64,000 bases of DNA, taken from Phenylobacterium sp. (GTDB lineage Bacteria; Pseudomonadota; Alphaproteobacteria; Caulobacterales; Caulobacteraceae). Under the pieces are notes generated by a model that searched no databases, had not been told where the DNA came from, and saw only the letters and a program-made list of their open reading frames with translations. Made by a program: the position numbers and the translations under genes. Shown here piece after piece: positions 32,974-40,785 of the stretch (positions within the stretch are counted from its first letter, which is position 1; each line of letters opens with the position of its first letter). The DNA is taken from NCBI RefSeq assembly GCF_004299445.1, contig NZ_SCTC01000033.1, forward strand, positions 35,261 to 99,260, in the 5' to 3' direction.

Positions 32974-33145
32974 GCGCCGATCCGCGAGTTCGATCGCAGC
33001 GCGTACTTTGAAGATCCAATCTGCTTAGCAGAAACTCATGGCTTTCTGGGGCGGTTCGACGACTGTCGATAGGGAGAGACGAGGGGCCTAGCACAGTTCC
33101 CTGTCATCCAGGCCATAGCAGGAATATGTGAAACGGCTTGGGAGG

Positions 33146-33562
33146 CTATCGTCCGTATCCACCTTCACGCACCCCCGCGGCTCGCATGAGGGCCCCTAAC
33201 TCACGGCCCTGGAGGTTACACTTGGCGACCACGCGGTCATGGCTGCGATGCTGGGCCAAGCACTTCACGCTGCGGCCCTTGGCAATGCGGGCCAGCGCTA
33301 CCTTTGCTTCTTGGCCGCCCGGGTGCGCCAGTTCGGGCGCGTAGAAGTCGGCTAGGCGAACTTCGGCCCATTGCTGCGGTTCAGGGCCTAGCGCCACGCA
33401 CAGGCTGTCTCCGTCGCCCACATAGACGACAGGCCCGCTGAACGTCCGGCCAGATTCTAGCGCCTCCGGCATAGGTCCCTTATCGGGGATCAGCTTGCAG
33501 GGATCAGCAAGTGCGGGAGAGGCGACCGCAAGGCCTGCAAAGACTGCCGCACGAAGGCTCAC
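33146..33562 (-). CDS. Secreted staphylococcal-nuclease-like protein
   Basis: This 138-residue protein has a signal peptide (about 1-19, ASPALADP). The SNase domain shows GDGDSLCV, VRLADFYAPEL and RSHDRVVAKC, so the two Arg and the Glu of the active site are kept, while the Asp of the usual IDAPE is Tyr. It may be active with altered metal binding. The start overlaps the stop of the SRAP gene by four bases, which suggests translational coupling. Confidence 0.72.
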   Translation of the reverse strand: MSLRAAVFAGLAVASPALADPCKLIPDKGPMPEALESGRTFSGPVVYVGDGDSLCVALGPEPQQWAEVRLADFYAPELAHPGGQEAKVALARIAKGRSVKCLAQHRSHDRVVAKCNLQGRELGALMRAAGVREGGYGR

Positions 33563-34233
33563 GCGGCCACTGGCTCGGGCGGATCGAAGGCTAGTACGCG
33601 ACTGCCGGGGGGCTTCAGCACGCTACGATAGTCAGCGCTCAGGTCCAGCCAGATCCGCGCGCTCTCGCGGTCCAGAAACACGGGTTGCCGGTCATGGAAG
33701 CGGACCATGTCACAGGCGTCGGTCACGCCTTGCATCAGCATCGTGTAGCTCTCGGTCGTCTCGCCCTGCCATGTGTGGCGCGCCCACAGGCCGGCGAGGA
33801 AGAGGGGTGAGCCATCGGCCGGGCTAATGGCGTGCTTTGTCATCCGACCCTTCGGTCCCGTGTGCTCGACGAAGTGGGTTGCCGGAATGATGCAGCGCTT
33901 CTCTTTGAGGATCTGCCGGAAAGTCGCCTTCTCGTGCATCTCCTCGGAGCGGCAGTTGTTCGTGGCGGCCTTCCAGTCCTTTGCCGGGCCCTTGTGGAAG
34001 AACGGCACGACGCCCCACCGGCCCACGGCCGGCTCCAGGCCCGCGGAAGGATTTGCCGGATCGATCGGCCGGACGAAGAGGCCCTGGTAGCGCGGCCAGA
34101 CCGACTCCGTCGCCCAGGGCTGGTTCGCCAGCGTGGCGTCGCCGGCCGACAAGACCAAGTCGAGGCCTAGCAGTTCCTGAAACTGCCTCACCAGGTCCGG
34201 CAGGCTGGCGTTGTTGCTGTAGAGGTTGCACAT
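33559..34233 (-). CDS. SRAP-domain protein (YedK/HMCES family)
   Basis: This 224-residue protein starts at the ATG at 34233, which places the catalytic Cys at position 2 (MCNLYSN) as the family requires after Met removal. NNCRSEEM, IIPATHFVEHTG and RFHDRQPVFLD follow in order, matching the other active-site positions. The family crosslinks to and shields abasic sites in single-stranded DNA. In an island it may assist SOS or replication repair. The longer open frame upstream is not coding. Confidence 0.88.
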   Translation of the reverse strand: MCNLYSNNASLPDLVRQFQELLGLDLVLSAGDATLANQPWATESVWPRYQGLFVRPIDPANPSAGLEPAVGRWGVVPFFHKGPAKDWKAATNNCRSEEMHEKATFRQILKEKRCIIPATHFVEHTGPKGRMTKHAISPADGSPLFLAGLWARHTWQGETTESYTMLMQGVTDACDMVRFHDRQPVFLDRESARIWLDLSADYRSVLKPPGSRVLAFDPPEPVAA

Positions 34234-34316
34234 GTTCCGAACCCTGTGGCGCGGCCTGCAGGGAGTCCATCGGAGGGCTGGAAATCTCCACAGGATATAG
34301 CGACAGGAGGCCCGCC

Positions 34317-34466
34317 TTGACCGTGTCCGAGCAGACCTGGGCCCGTGAGAGCGAAGCGGATCGGCGACGCCTTGTTCTCGAGGCCGCCACCCTGGGCTTC
34401 CGCTTGGTCGTCGTGACTCAGGAAGGCACGGAGTGGCAGCCTGATCCAGATCCATCGACCTGGTAG
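34317..34466 (+). CDS. Small hypothetical protein
   Basis: This 49-residue protein starts at a TTG at 34317 with AGGAGG upstream; a GTG six bases later is possible. It reads MTVSEQTWARESEADRRRL at the N-terminus, with a strand LGFRLVVVTQEGTEW. It is divergent from the SRAP gene and unassigned. Confidence 0.45.
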   Translation: MTVSEQTWARESEADRRRLVLEAATLGFRLVVVTQEGTEWQPDPDPSTW

Positions 34467-34598
34467 GTCGGCTCACGGACGCGCCCGACACCCTTTTTGC
34501 GTCCTCCGAGACAGGTAAGGTCGGGTTCGTTTGGCAGGGGTCGCAGTTGAGCCCATCGGATGTTCCGCGACCGTGCACTACCCGGGTAGGATAGCGAG

Positions 34599-35417
34599 AT
34601 GGACCTTGAGGAGCAGCACCGCCGCGCCGTGCACTTACTCTGCGAGGGGCGCTTTCAGGAGGCGTGGCCGCTCTACGAGGCGCGGCGACAAATGCCCGGA
34701 ACGACAACGCTGGAGCCCGTGGCCGACTACCCGGAATGGCTAGGCGAAGACGTCAGCGGTAGAACGGTGATGGTCGTGGCCGAACAAGGCTTCGGCGATC
34801 AATTGATGTTCGCGCGCTACCTACCGAAGCTGGCAGCGCGAGGGGCGACGATCAAGCTCCTGTGCCATCCCTCGATCTGGTTGCTGTTCGGCAGCTTGGG
34901 CTACGCAGGTCACCCGTACTTCGTGAACGCGCCTGCCCCGCCGGCCGACTATTGGGTTCTGATGGGCTCTCTGCCCCTTCGACTTGGGATCCCCGAGCCG
35001 CCTGAGGCCGTCTACATGTCCCGCACGACGGGGCAGGGCGTGGGCGTCAAAACTTCGGGAAGCCCAACGCACCTGAACGACGCCTTTCGATCCCTGCCGC
35101 CGTCCGCTGCATCCCGGCTGCTGTCGATGGGCCGCGATCTGGACCCTTCGGCGACCGGCGCCCGCTCATTCCAGCAGACCGCAGAGATCGTCGCCAAGTT
35201 GGGCTTGGTGGTCTCCGTAGATACGTCCGTCGTTCACCTGGCGGGCGCGATGGGAAAGCCTTGCTGGGTCCTCTTGTCCCGTCAGGGCCTAGACTGGCGT
35301 TGGGGTGATGGCGTCCGCTCGCCTTGGTATCCGGAGATGCGGCTCATCCGACAGCAGCGGGACGGGGATTGGGATGCCGTCCTCGACGTCGTCAGCCGGG
35401 ATCTTGAGCGGGCATGA
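34599..35417 (+). CDS. TPR-linked glycosyltransferase (GT9/heptosyltransferase-like)
   Basis: The 272 residues have a short TPR-like N-terminus (RRAVHLLCEGRFQEAWPLYE) and then a GT-B fold. VVAEQGFGDQLMFARYLPKL and VVSVDTSVVHLAGAMGKPCW are typical of ADP-heptose transferase-like proteins fused to TPRs in surface-polysaccharide loci. It is about 130 residues shorter than typical full-length members, with the middle reduced, so activity is uncertain. It is convergent with the zinc-ribbon gene. Confidence 0.7.
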   Translation: MDLEEQHRRAVHLLCEGRFQEAWPLYEARRQMPGTTTLEPVADYPEWLGEDVSGRTVMVVAEQGFGDQLMFARYLPKLAARGATIKLLCHPSIWLLFGSLGYAGHPYFVNAPAPPADYWVLMGSLPLRLGIPEPPEAVYMSRTTGQGVGVKTSGSPTHLNDAFRSLPPSAASRLLSMGRDLDPSATGARSFQQTAEIVAKLGLVVSVDTSVVHLAGAMGKPCWVLLSRQGLDWRWGDGVRSPWYPEMRLIRQQRDGDWDAVLDVVSRDLERA

Positions 35418-35449
35418 TGACGCGGCCAGGGTCCGTCTTCCCGGTAGCG

Positions 35450-35650
35450 CTAAATCCAGACGCGGGCCGAGCCTCCGCAGACTCTGCAGACAAGCCGGGC
35501 GCGAATCTCCATCGGCGTTGCGTCCGAGCCGAAGAGCCTTACCGCCTCGGGACGGGCGAACGTCACACGGCGATCGCATCCTTCGCACTGCGCCTTGAGG
35601 ACCTGATCCGTCCGCAGGGAGCGGTTCAGGTTCTGGAAGAGCTGTCCCAT
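35450..35650 (-). CDS. Small zinc-ribbon protein
   Basis: This 66-residue protein has two Cys pairs: CEGCDRR early and CRVCGG near the end. Both are separated by a hydrophobic core, a typical zinc ribbon. The ATG at 35650 follows the stop of the preceding gene by one base, so both are one operon under the LexA box at 36224. Function unknown. Confidence 0.62.
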   Translation of the reverse strand: MGQLFQNLNRSLRTDQVLKAQCEGCDRRVTFARPEAVRLFGSDATPMEIRARLVCRVCGGSARVWI

Positions 35651-35651
35651 G

Positions 35652-36218
35652 TCAGCGCCTCGAGCCCGGCACAGGCTTCGGCCCGTCACGACGCTTTCGG
35701 GACCACGCCGCTCGCTCGGCCTCGTGCATCGGCCAATAGACCAGCGTGCGGCCCTTCCATTTCCCCAGCACCTCGCCGCTCGTGCCGCCGCCACTAAGGA
35801 CGCCCACGCGATAGGGCACATCGAGGTCGTTGAGAGCACTGGGCGCGAAGTTGGCGGTGGCCTCCTCGGCCATGAGCCGGATGCGGATGATGTCGCGCTT
35901 CGTGAAGCCAAACTGAGCCAGGAAGACCTTGCGGACGGCGTCGTTCATGTCGCCGGTGATCATCGGCCGATAGGGAGTGCCCGGGGCCGGGGAGGCCATG
36001 TAGTGGCCGCGGGCGCCGCACTGTGCGCAGGGCGGCCGGTCATCCCAGAGGCAGGCGTCCCAGCCCAGCTCGCGAGCCAGCGCGGCGAGATCCTGCTCCA
36101 CCCAGGCTTTGCACCTGGGCGCCGTGCAGCAGAACGCCAAGCGCGTCCCTAGCCGCTTCATCTCCCGGAATGTGCCTTGCCATGTTTGAGGTTGATGCTC
36201 GTTGCCGCCGGTCGCCAT
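35652..36218 (-). CDS. LexA-controlled Cys-rich hypothetical protein
   Basis: The 188 residues start at the ATG at 36218. The earlier TTG at 36254 lies before the LexA box. The N-terminus has FCCTAPRC and later CAQCGARGHY, a probable zinc site. The middle is helical (DAVRKVFLAQFGFTKRDIIR), and the end is Arg-rich. I do not recognise the family. The operator at 36224-36238 and the overlapping zinc-ribbon gene suggest a DNA-damage response role. Confidence 0.65.
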   Translation of the reverse strand: MATGGNEHQPQTWQGTFREMKRLGTRLAFCCTAPRCKAWVEQDLAALARELGWDACLWDDRPPCAQCGARGHYMASPAPGTPYRPMITGDMNDAVRKVFLAQFGFTKRDIIRIRLMAEEATANFAPSALNDLDVPYRVGVLSGGGTSGEVLGKWKGRTLVYWPMHEAERAAWSRKRRDGPKPVPGSRR

Positions 36219-36223
36219 GACGT

Positions 36224-36238
36224 GAACGAACAGCGAAC
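36224..36238 (-). promoter_or_regulatory. LexA (SOS) box
   Basis: On the minus strand the sequence is GTTC-GCTGTTC-GTTC, a perfect match to the alphaproteobacterial GTTC-N7-GTTC operator. It is six bases upstream of the ATG at 36218. Confidence 0.75.
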
Positions 36239-36356
36239 ATATGCAGACAGTCAACTGACAGTGGAGTGACCCTGGTTGATGGAGGACCGGACGTGACTAC
36301 GGTTGACCGCGCCCACGAGGCGCGTTCCAGTTGTGCCGTCTGAGGGGGAGTTCATC

Positions 36357-36896
36357 TTGCGTAGGATCGGTGGGGCAATCGTTGCGGTCTTGGCTCTGGC
36401 CGGCGCTGCCGGCGCTCAGGAGACTTCGGCTGGCCTGATGCTGAGCTGCGAGGGGACCGATGTCGCCGTCCAGAAAACGGGATCGACCACGACGGTGAAG
36501 ACGACGCCGGGCGTCGATCCGGGGATTGGCTCTGCGCAGCACCGCGCCGCAGTCATCGCCGGGTCGACGCGTACGGAGACCACTACGACGCCGGTCTACT
36601 CCGACGTACGCGTTCCGGCACGGCTCAGCGTCGCGATCCAAGGCGATGCCATCCGGGTTCGTCCGTCCGACAACACTCGCCCCGGCCTCGGCGCCAAGAG
36701 GTCGCCAGACGGCTGGTACGACTTGGCGGAGGTGGCGATCACTGAGGCCCAGATCCGCGGTAAAGCGGCGTACGGCGGAATCCTGAGCGGAAAGTACCGC
36801 CTGTCCATCGATCGCCAGACGGGCGATGCCCAGTTCGGGAGCTTCCGGGGCGTTTGCGACAAGGCGGCAAACGGCCCAAAGGAGCGCAGGTTCTAG
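36357..36896 (+). CDS. Hypothetical exported protein
   Basis: The 179 residues start at a TTG at 36357 with a GGGGGAG site; a longer frame begins at 36303 but lacks a site. A signal peptide (IGGAIVAVLALAGAAGA) is followed by beta-rich repeats with Thr-rich strands (GSTTTVKTTPGVDPG) and two Cys. No family was recognised. It is divergent from the LexA-controlled pair. Confidence 0.6.
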   Translation: MRRIGGAIVAVLALAGAAGAQETSAGLMLSCEGTDVAVQKTGSTTTVKTTPGVDPGIGSAQHRAAVIAGSTRTETTTTPVYSDVRVPARLSVAIQGDAIRVRPSDNTRPGLGAKRSPDGWYDLAEVAITEAQIRGKAAYGGILSGKYRLSIDRQTGDAQFGSFRGVCDKAANGPKERRF

Positions 36897-37328
36897 GCTG
36901 TCAGGGCATCTGAGGCCGTATCCTGGAGCTAGACCCCGAGGTTGATGGCCGCATCTGGCGCTTCTTTGATGCCCCAGGCATATGCGCCGCTCTTGCAGAA
37001 GCCGACCCCCCAGGGCCTTGCGAGCAAAAAGTTTCAGCGTGCTGAGATGGAAACCTTTGGAGGTGGCTAGCCCGCCTTGTGCAGGTGGCCAACCCGCCGC
37101 TTCAGAAGTGCCGTCATACTGGAGCCCCGCGTCGCATCAAAAGCGACGACCAGCGGCTGTTCGGCGACACCGACGAGGTGGGCCAGATTGCCGCCAATGC
37201 CTCAGCTTTCACAAGAGGTCGTGCTGGAGGGTGTATCCATCAGGACGCCGATCTCAGGTTCTGGTGGAAGTATCGGCATTTCGTCGACCGAGTGCGGATC
37301 ATTCTGGCCCCTCCAACAAGGGCCGGGC
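36897..37328. other. Stretch without a convincing gene at the right end of the element
   Basis: Short open frames exist (for example 37079-37339) but lack a ribosome site, and I see no conserved motif. Decayed coding sequence is possible. Confidence 0.45.
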
Positions 37329-37417
37329 TTGTCGCGTAGCATGTCGCGTCGAGCCGCCGACGCAATTTCGGAGCCGTTGAAATCCCTTGGGAATTCTTCG
37401 CAACATCGACGCAACAT
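37329..37417. promoter_or_regulatory. Probable integrase arm-type sites, right end
   Basis: TTGTCGCGT (37329-37337) and ATGTCGCGT (37341-37349) repeat the left-end pair. Two inverted relatives, CGCAACAT (37399-37406) and ACGCAACAT (37409-37417), follow. All lie within 150 bases of the right attachment site. Confidence 0.5.
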
Positions 37418-37475
37418 GCTATGTCCGGGTAGCGTCTTGCTCCGCCTCAAGGCGCTGAATTCGCAAGGGAAAAAT

Positions 37476-37523
37476 TGGAGGCCCGACCGAGAATCGAACT
37501 CGGGTGCACGGATTTGCAGTCCG
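37476..37523. repeat. Right attachment site inside tRNA-Cys
   Basis: This 48-bp copy, identical to 3773-3820, forms the 3' part of the intact tRNA-Cys. The element therefore restored the tRNA on integration. Confidence 0.92.
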
Positions 37524-37549
37524 CTGCGTCACCACTCCGCCATCGGGCC
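37476..37549 (-). tRNA. tRNA-Cys (GCA)
   Basis: The 74 nt comprise acceptor GGCCCGA paired with TCGGGCC, encoded TCCA end, anticodon loop CTGCAAA with GCA, and T-arm CCGAG-TTCGATT-CTCGG. Its 3' 48 bases are supplied by the integrated element. Confidence 0.95.
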
Positions 37550-37721
37550 GCCTGAGGCCCGTCAGGGCCGCCAACCGACTTGGGGCGTGACAGCAGGCTG
37601 TCATGCTCCAGAGGTGAGGGGCGGGTTGCTAACAGAACGGCCCTTAGGCCGCAATTGCCTTCCCATCGCGCGGGCCTATAACCCGCCGCAAGACGTATGC
37701 CGTTCCGCGCAAGGATTCCCG

Positions 37722-38285
37722 ATGGCCGACTTCGCTGCCGCCCGCCTCAACATGGTGGAAAGCCAGGTGCGCACCCAGGATGTCACGGATGTGCGAATCC
37801 ATGACGCCATGCGCACGCTGCCGCGCGAGCGGTTCGTGCCCGACACGAAATCGCACCTCGCCTACACGGACATCGAGGTGGAGTACGCTCCCGGCCGCTG
37901 GCTGCTGAAGCCGCGCGACGTGGCCAAGCTGCTGCAGGCGCTGCGTCCGATGCCGGGCGAGAAGGTGTTGGCGATCAGCGCTCCCTATGCGGCGGCGGTG
38001 ATAGAAGAACTGGGGGGGCAGGTGACCCGCGCCGAGGCCGGCGAGGCGGTTCCCGGTGACGGCTACGATCTCATCGTCTGCGAAGGCGCCGTGACCCGCG
38101 CGCCCGACGCATGGGCCGCCGCGCTTGCGATGAACGGCAGGCTGGGCGTGGTCGAACGGGACGGTCCCGTGGGCAAGGCCGTGCTGATCGTGCGTGCGGC
38201 CGACGGCTTGGGCCGCCGCGACCTTTTCGATTCGTTCCCGCCCGTGCTGGCCGGTTTCGAGGCTCAACATGGTTTCGCCTTCTAG
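37722..38285 (+). CDS. Pcm-like protein with degenerate SAM motif
   Basis: This 187-residue protein resembles protein-L-isoaspartate O-methyltransferase at its start (MVESQVRTQDVTD, PRERFVPD) and end (DLFDSFPPVLAGFE). The SAM-binding motif I, normally a Gly-rich GxGxGY loop, reads VLAISAPYAAAVIEELGG and has lost those glycines. Methyltransferase activity is therefore doubtful. The start at 37722 was chosen because upstream codons run through the tRNA. It precedes a tolC-type gene, an order I associate with Caulobacter. Confidence 0.75.
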   Translation: MADFAAARLNMVESQVRTQDVTDVRIHDAMRTLPRERFVPDTKSHLAYTDIEVEYAPGRWLLKPRDVAKLLQALRPMPGEKVLAISAPYAAAVIEELGGQVTRAEAGEAVPGDGYDLIVCEGAVTRAPDAWAAALAMNGRLGVVERDGPVGKAVLIVRAADGLGRRDLFDSFPPVLAGFEAQHGFAF

Positions 38286-38404
38286 TTGGGCTTTGAAACA
38301 CCCGCGAAACGGCGGCGTGAAAAAAGCTTAAGGTGACGGAGCTTGGTCCAGGCGGCAGACGGAAGCATATAAGGCTGCGTCTCTCGCGAGATCGGGGATA
38401 ACGA

Positions 38405-39952
38405 ATGTCGATGAACTTCCGTGGCCGCCTGTTGGCCGCGACTGTGTGTGCCGGCGCTCTCGGCGCCGCTGTCCCGGCCTCGGCGGAGACTTTGGCTGAC
38501 GCTTTGGCGCTGGCCTATCAGAACAACCCGACCCTCCAGGCCCAGCGTGCGACGCAGCGGGCCCTTGATGAGAGCTACGTGCAGGCCCGCACGGGCTGGC
38601 GGCCCACCCTCGGCGCCCAGTTCACGGCCCAGTGGGCCGAGACCCAGACGCCGATCGCCGGCCGTGGGGTCGACCTCACCGGCGACGGCGTACCCGACAG
38701 CTTCGGCGCCGGCGGCATTCGCCGTTCGAACCGGGGGACCGCGGGTTTGAGCTTCACCCAGCCCCTGTGGACCGGCGGCCGCACGGCGGCGGCGGTCAAT
38801 GCCGCCAACGCCGACGTTCTCGCAGGCCGCGAAAACCTGCGCCGGATCGAGGCTCAGGTCATGGCCTCGGTCATCACCGCCTATTCCGATACCCGCCGCG
38901 ACCAGGAAGCCCTGCGGATCCGCCAGGAGAACGTCAACGTCCTGACGCGCCAGCTGCAGGAATCGCAGGCCCGCTTCGACGTCGGCGAAGTGACGCGCAC
39001 CGACGTCGCCCAATCGCAGGCTCGCCTTTCGCAGGCCCAGGCGCTGTACCAGCAGGCGGTCGCCGCGCTCGCGATCACGCGGGCCAATTATGCGACACTC
39101 GTCGGCCAGAACCCCGGTGAGCTGGCCCCCGAGCCGTCGTTGGCCTACCTGCTGCCCACCGATCCCGACGAAGCCTACAAGGTCGCCGAGGCGCAGAACC
39201 CTCAGCTGCGCGCTCAGCAGTTCCTGGAACAGGCCAGCCGCGCCCGTGTGGCGGGCGCCCGCGCGGAGCGCATGCCGACCGTATCGGCGAACCTCGCGGT
39301 GCAGCACAACGGCCTGATCGACCCCTACGACCCGCGCGACAACTTCGGCCGCACGGTCAGCGCGCAGATCACCGCGACGGTGCCGCTGTTCACCGGCGGT
39401 CTCGCGTCGTCGCGCATCCGCCAGGCGGTGGAGCGCAACAATGCCGACCGGATCACGGTCGAGGGCGTGCGCCGCAGCGTGATGCAGGGTGTGACCCAGT
39501 TCTGGAGCCAGCTGATCGCCTCGCGCGCCAATATCGCGTCGGCCGAGGAGCAGGTCCGGGCGGCGCGGATCGCCGCTGAGGGGACGCGCCAGGAACAGCA
39601 GGTGGGCCTGCGCACCACCATCGACGTGCTGAACGCCGAACAGGAACTGCGCCAGGCCGAGCTGAACCAGGTCACGTCGCGCCGCGACGAGTACGTGGCC
39701 GCCGCCAACGTGCTGGCTACCATGGGCCGTCTGGAAGGCCGCAACCTGGTGCCCAGTTCGCCGCAGTACGACGCCGGCAAGAACTTCCGGAAGCTGCGAC
39801 TCACCTGGGGCTGGGTGCCCTGGGAAGAGCCGGTCAGCATCGTGGATGGCCTGGCGACGCCTTGGCCGTCGGCCAAACCGAGCGAAAAGCCGTTGGAAAC
39901 CACCATCGCGCCCGGGTTGCAGCCCGGTCCGGCGGCGCCTGCGCCCCGTTGA
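38405..39952 (+). CDS. tolC: TolC-family outer-membrane efflux/secretion protein
   Basis: The 515 residues include a signal peptide (to about residue 28, PASAETLADAL). The paired outer-membrane-efflux repeats are rich in helix and strand: YQNNPTLQAQRATQRALDE, then QARFDVGEVTRTDVAQSQAR, and in the second half QEQQVGLRTTIDVLNAEQEL, the usual TolC marker. It forms a trimeric channel for type I secretion or drug efflux. The C-terminus after residue 460 is Pro-rich and unassigned. About 120 bases upstream contain its probable promoter. Confidence 0.9.
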   Translation: MSMNFRGRLLAATVCAGALGAAVPASAETLADALALAYQNNPTLQAQRATQRALDESYVQARTGWRPTLGAQFTAQWAETQTPIAGRGVDLTGDGVPDSFGAGGIRRSNRGTAGLSFTQPLWTGGRTAAAVNAANADVLAGRENLRRIEAQVMASVITAYSDTRRDQEALRIRQENVNVLTRQLQESQARFDVGEVTRTDVAQSQARLSQAQALYQQAVAALAITRANYATLVGQNPGELAPEPSLAYLLPTDPDEAYKVAEAQNPQLRAQQFLEQASRARVAGARAERMPTVSANLAVQHNGLIDPYDPRDNFGRTVSAQITATVPLFTGGLASSRIRQAVERNNADRITVEGVRRSVMQGVTQFWSQLIASRANIASAEEQVRAARIAAEGTRQEQQVGLRTTIDVLNAEQELRQAELNQVTSRRDEYVAAANVLATMGRLEGRNLVPSSPQYDAGKNFRKLRLTWGWVPWEEPVSIVDGLATPWPSAKPSEKPLETTIAPGLQPGPAAPAPR

Positions 39953-40034
39953 CGCTTCGCTATCCGCAGAAATTGCAAGGACGGCCGTGCGCGCATAGGC
40001 TCTAGCCTCAGATTCACACCGCGGCGGCAGGGCG

Positions 40035-40598
40035 ATGTCCGAGACGAGTTCACAAGAACCGACGATGGAGGAAATCCTCGCCTCCATCCGCCGCATCATC
40101 TCCGAGGATGAGGCTCCGGCCGAAGCGCCGCCTCCGCTGCCCGAGCCTGAGCCGATCGCCGCTGCGCCCCCCGCGCCGGAGATCGAGATTCCTGTCGATG
40201 ACCAGATCGCTGCGATTCGGGCGGCGGCCGGCGTCGCGCCCGAAGAGGACGACGACGATGGCGACCTGGAGCTGACCCAGAAGGTCGAGACCCACGGCGA
40301 CCTCGACTTCGTCGCCGCCGAGCCGGCGCCGGCGCCCGAACCGCTGCCCGTCGCCGAAGCGCCGGCGCCGGCGGTCGAAGGCCTGGTCAGCGCCTCAGTG
40401 GCTGCGGCCGCCGCCGCCACCTTCGGCCGCCTGTCGTCGGGCATCCTGATGCCGGCCGAGGGCCGCACGCTGGAGGATGTCGTCCGCGAAATGCTGCGCC
40501 CGATGCTCCAGCAGTGGCTGGATGAGAATCTTCCGGCCATCGTTCAGCAGGCCGTTGACGCCGAAGTCGATCGCATCTCGCGCGGCCGAGTACGCTGA
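40035..40598 (+). CDS. popZ: PopZ polar organising protein (DUF2497)
   Basis: This 187-residue protein begins with the conserved MEEILASIRRIISEDE helix (residues 10-26). An acidic Pro/Ala/Glu-rich disordered linker follows (about 27-130). The C-terminus carries the oligomerising helices LEDVVREMLRPMLQQWLDEN and VQQAVDAEVDRI. PopZ forms a polar matrix that anchors the ParB-parS centromere and organises pole proteins. Its position before valS matches Caulobacter. Confidence 0.92.
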   Translation: MSETSSQEPTMEEILASIRRIISEDEAPAEAPPPLPEPEPIAAAPPAPEIEIPVDDQIAAIRAAAGVAPEEDDDDGDLELTQKVETHGDLDFVAAEPAPAPEPLPVAEAPAPAVEGLVSASVAAAAAATFGRLSSGILMPAEGRTLEDVVREMLRPMLQQWLDENLPAIVQQAVDAEVDRISRGRVR

Positions 40599-40604
40599 CC
40601 CGAA

Positions 40605-40756
40605 CTTGCTCCCCCGCTGGGGGAGCTCCCGCGAAGCGGGTGAGGGGGCTTCCCCAGCGACATCCGACGCAGCGCGCGGGCGCTAGCCCGACTCTCTGAG
40701 CGGACCTCCTCCGTCGGCGTCGCCGACACCTCCCCCTGCGGGGGAGGAACTGCTAA
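40605..40756. repeat. GC-rich inverted-end unit between popZ and valS
   Basis: The stretch begins CTCCCCCGCTGGGGGAG and ends CTCCCCCTGCGGGGGAGG, with further small hairpins inside. The ends resemble those flanking the DUF559 gene at 52 kb, suggesting one family of chromosomal repeats. Confidence 0.5.
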
Positions 40757-40785
40757 TGCACGCCCCCTTACGCACGTAGACAGAC

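Larger units (their letters stand above)
3773..37523. mobile_element. 33.7 kb integrative element in tRNA-Cys
   Basis: A perfect 48-bp direct repeat (3773-3820 and 37476-37523) marks both ends. The right copy is the 3' part of an intact tRNA-Cys, and the left copy is the displaced original end. Just inside the left end are a tyrosine integrase, a ribbon-helix-helix regulator, an excisionase-like protein and a phage-type initiator. Cargo includes CBASS, Hxs genes, a MotA/MotB-like operon, a TPR-CHAT operon, a serine recombinase and a LexA-controlled gene pair. No capsid, tail or conjugation genes were recognised, so this looks like a genomic island or satellite rather than a complete phage or ICE. 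Confidence 0.9.

Noticed and set aside
37077..37721. N-terminal extension of the Pcm-like gene
   Set aside because: It crosses the attachment site and the tRNA-Cys gene.
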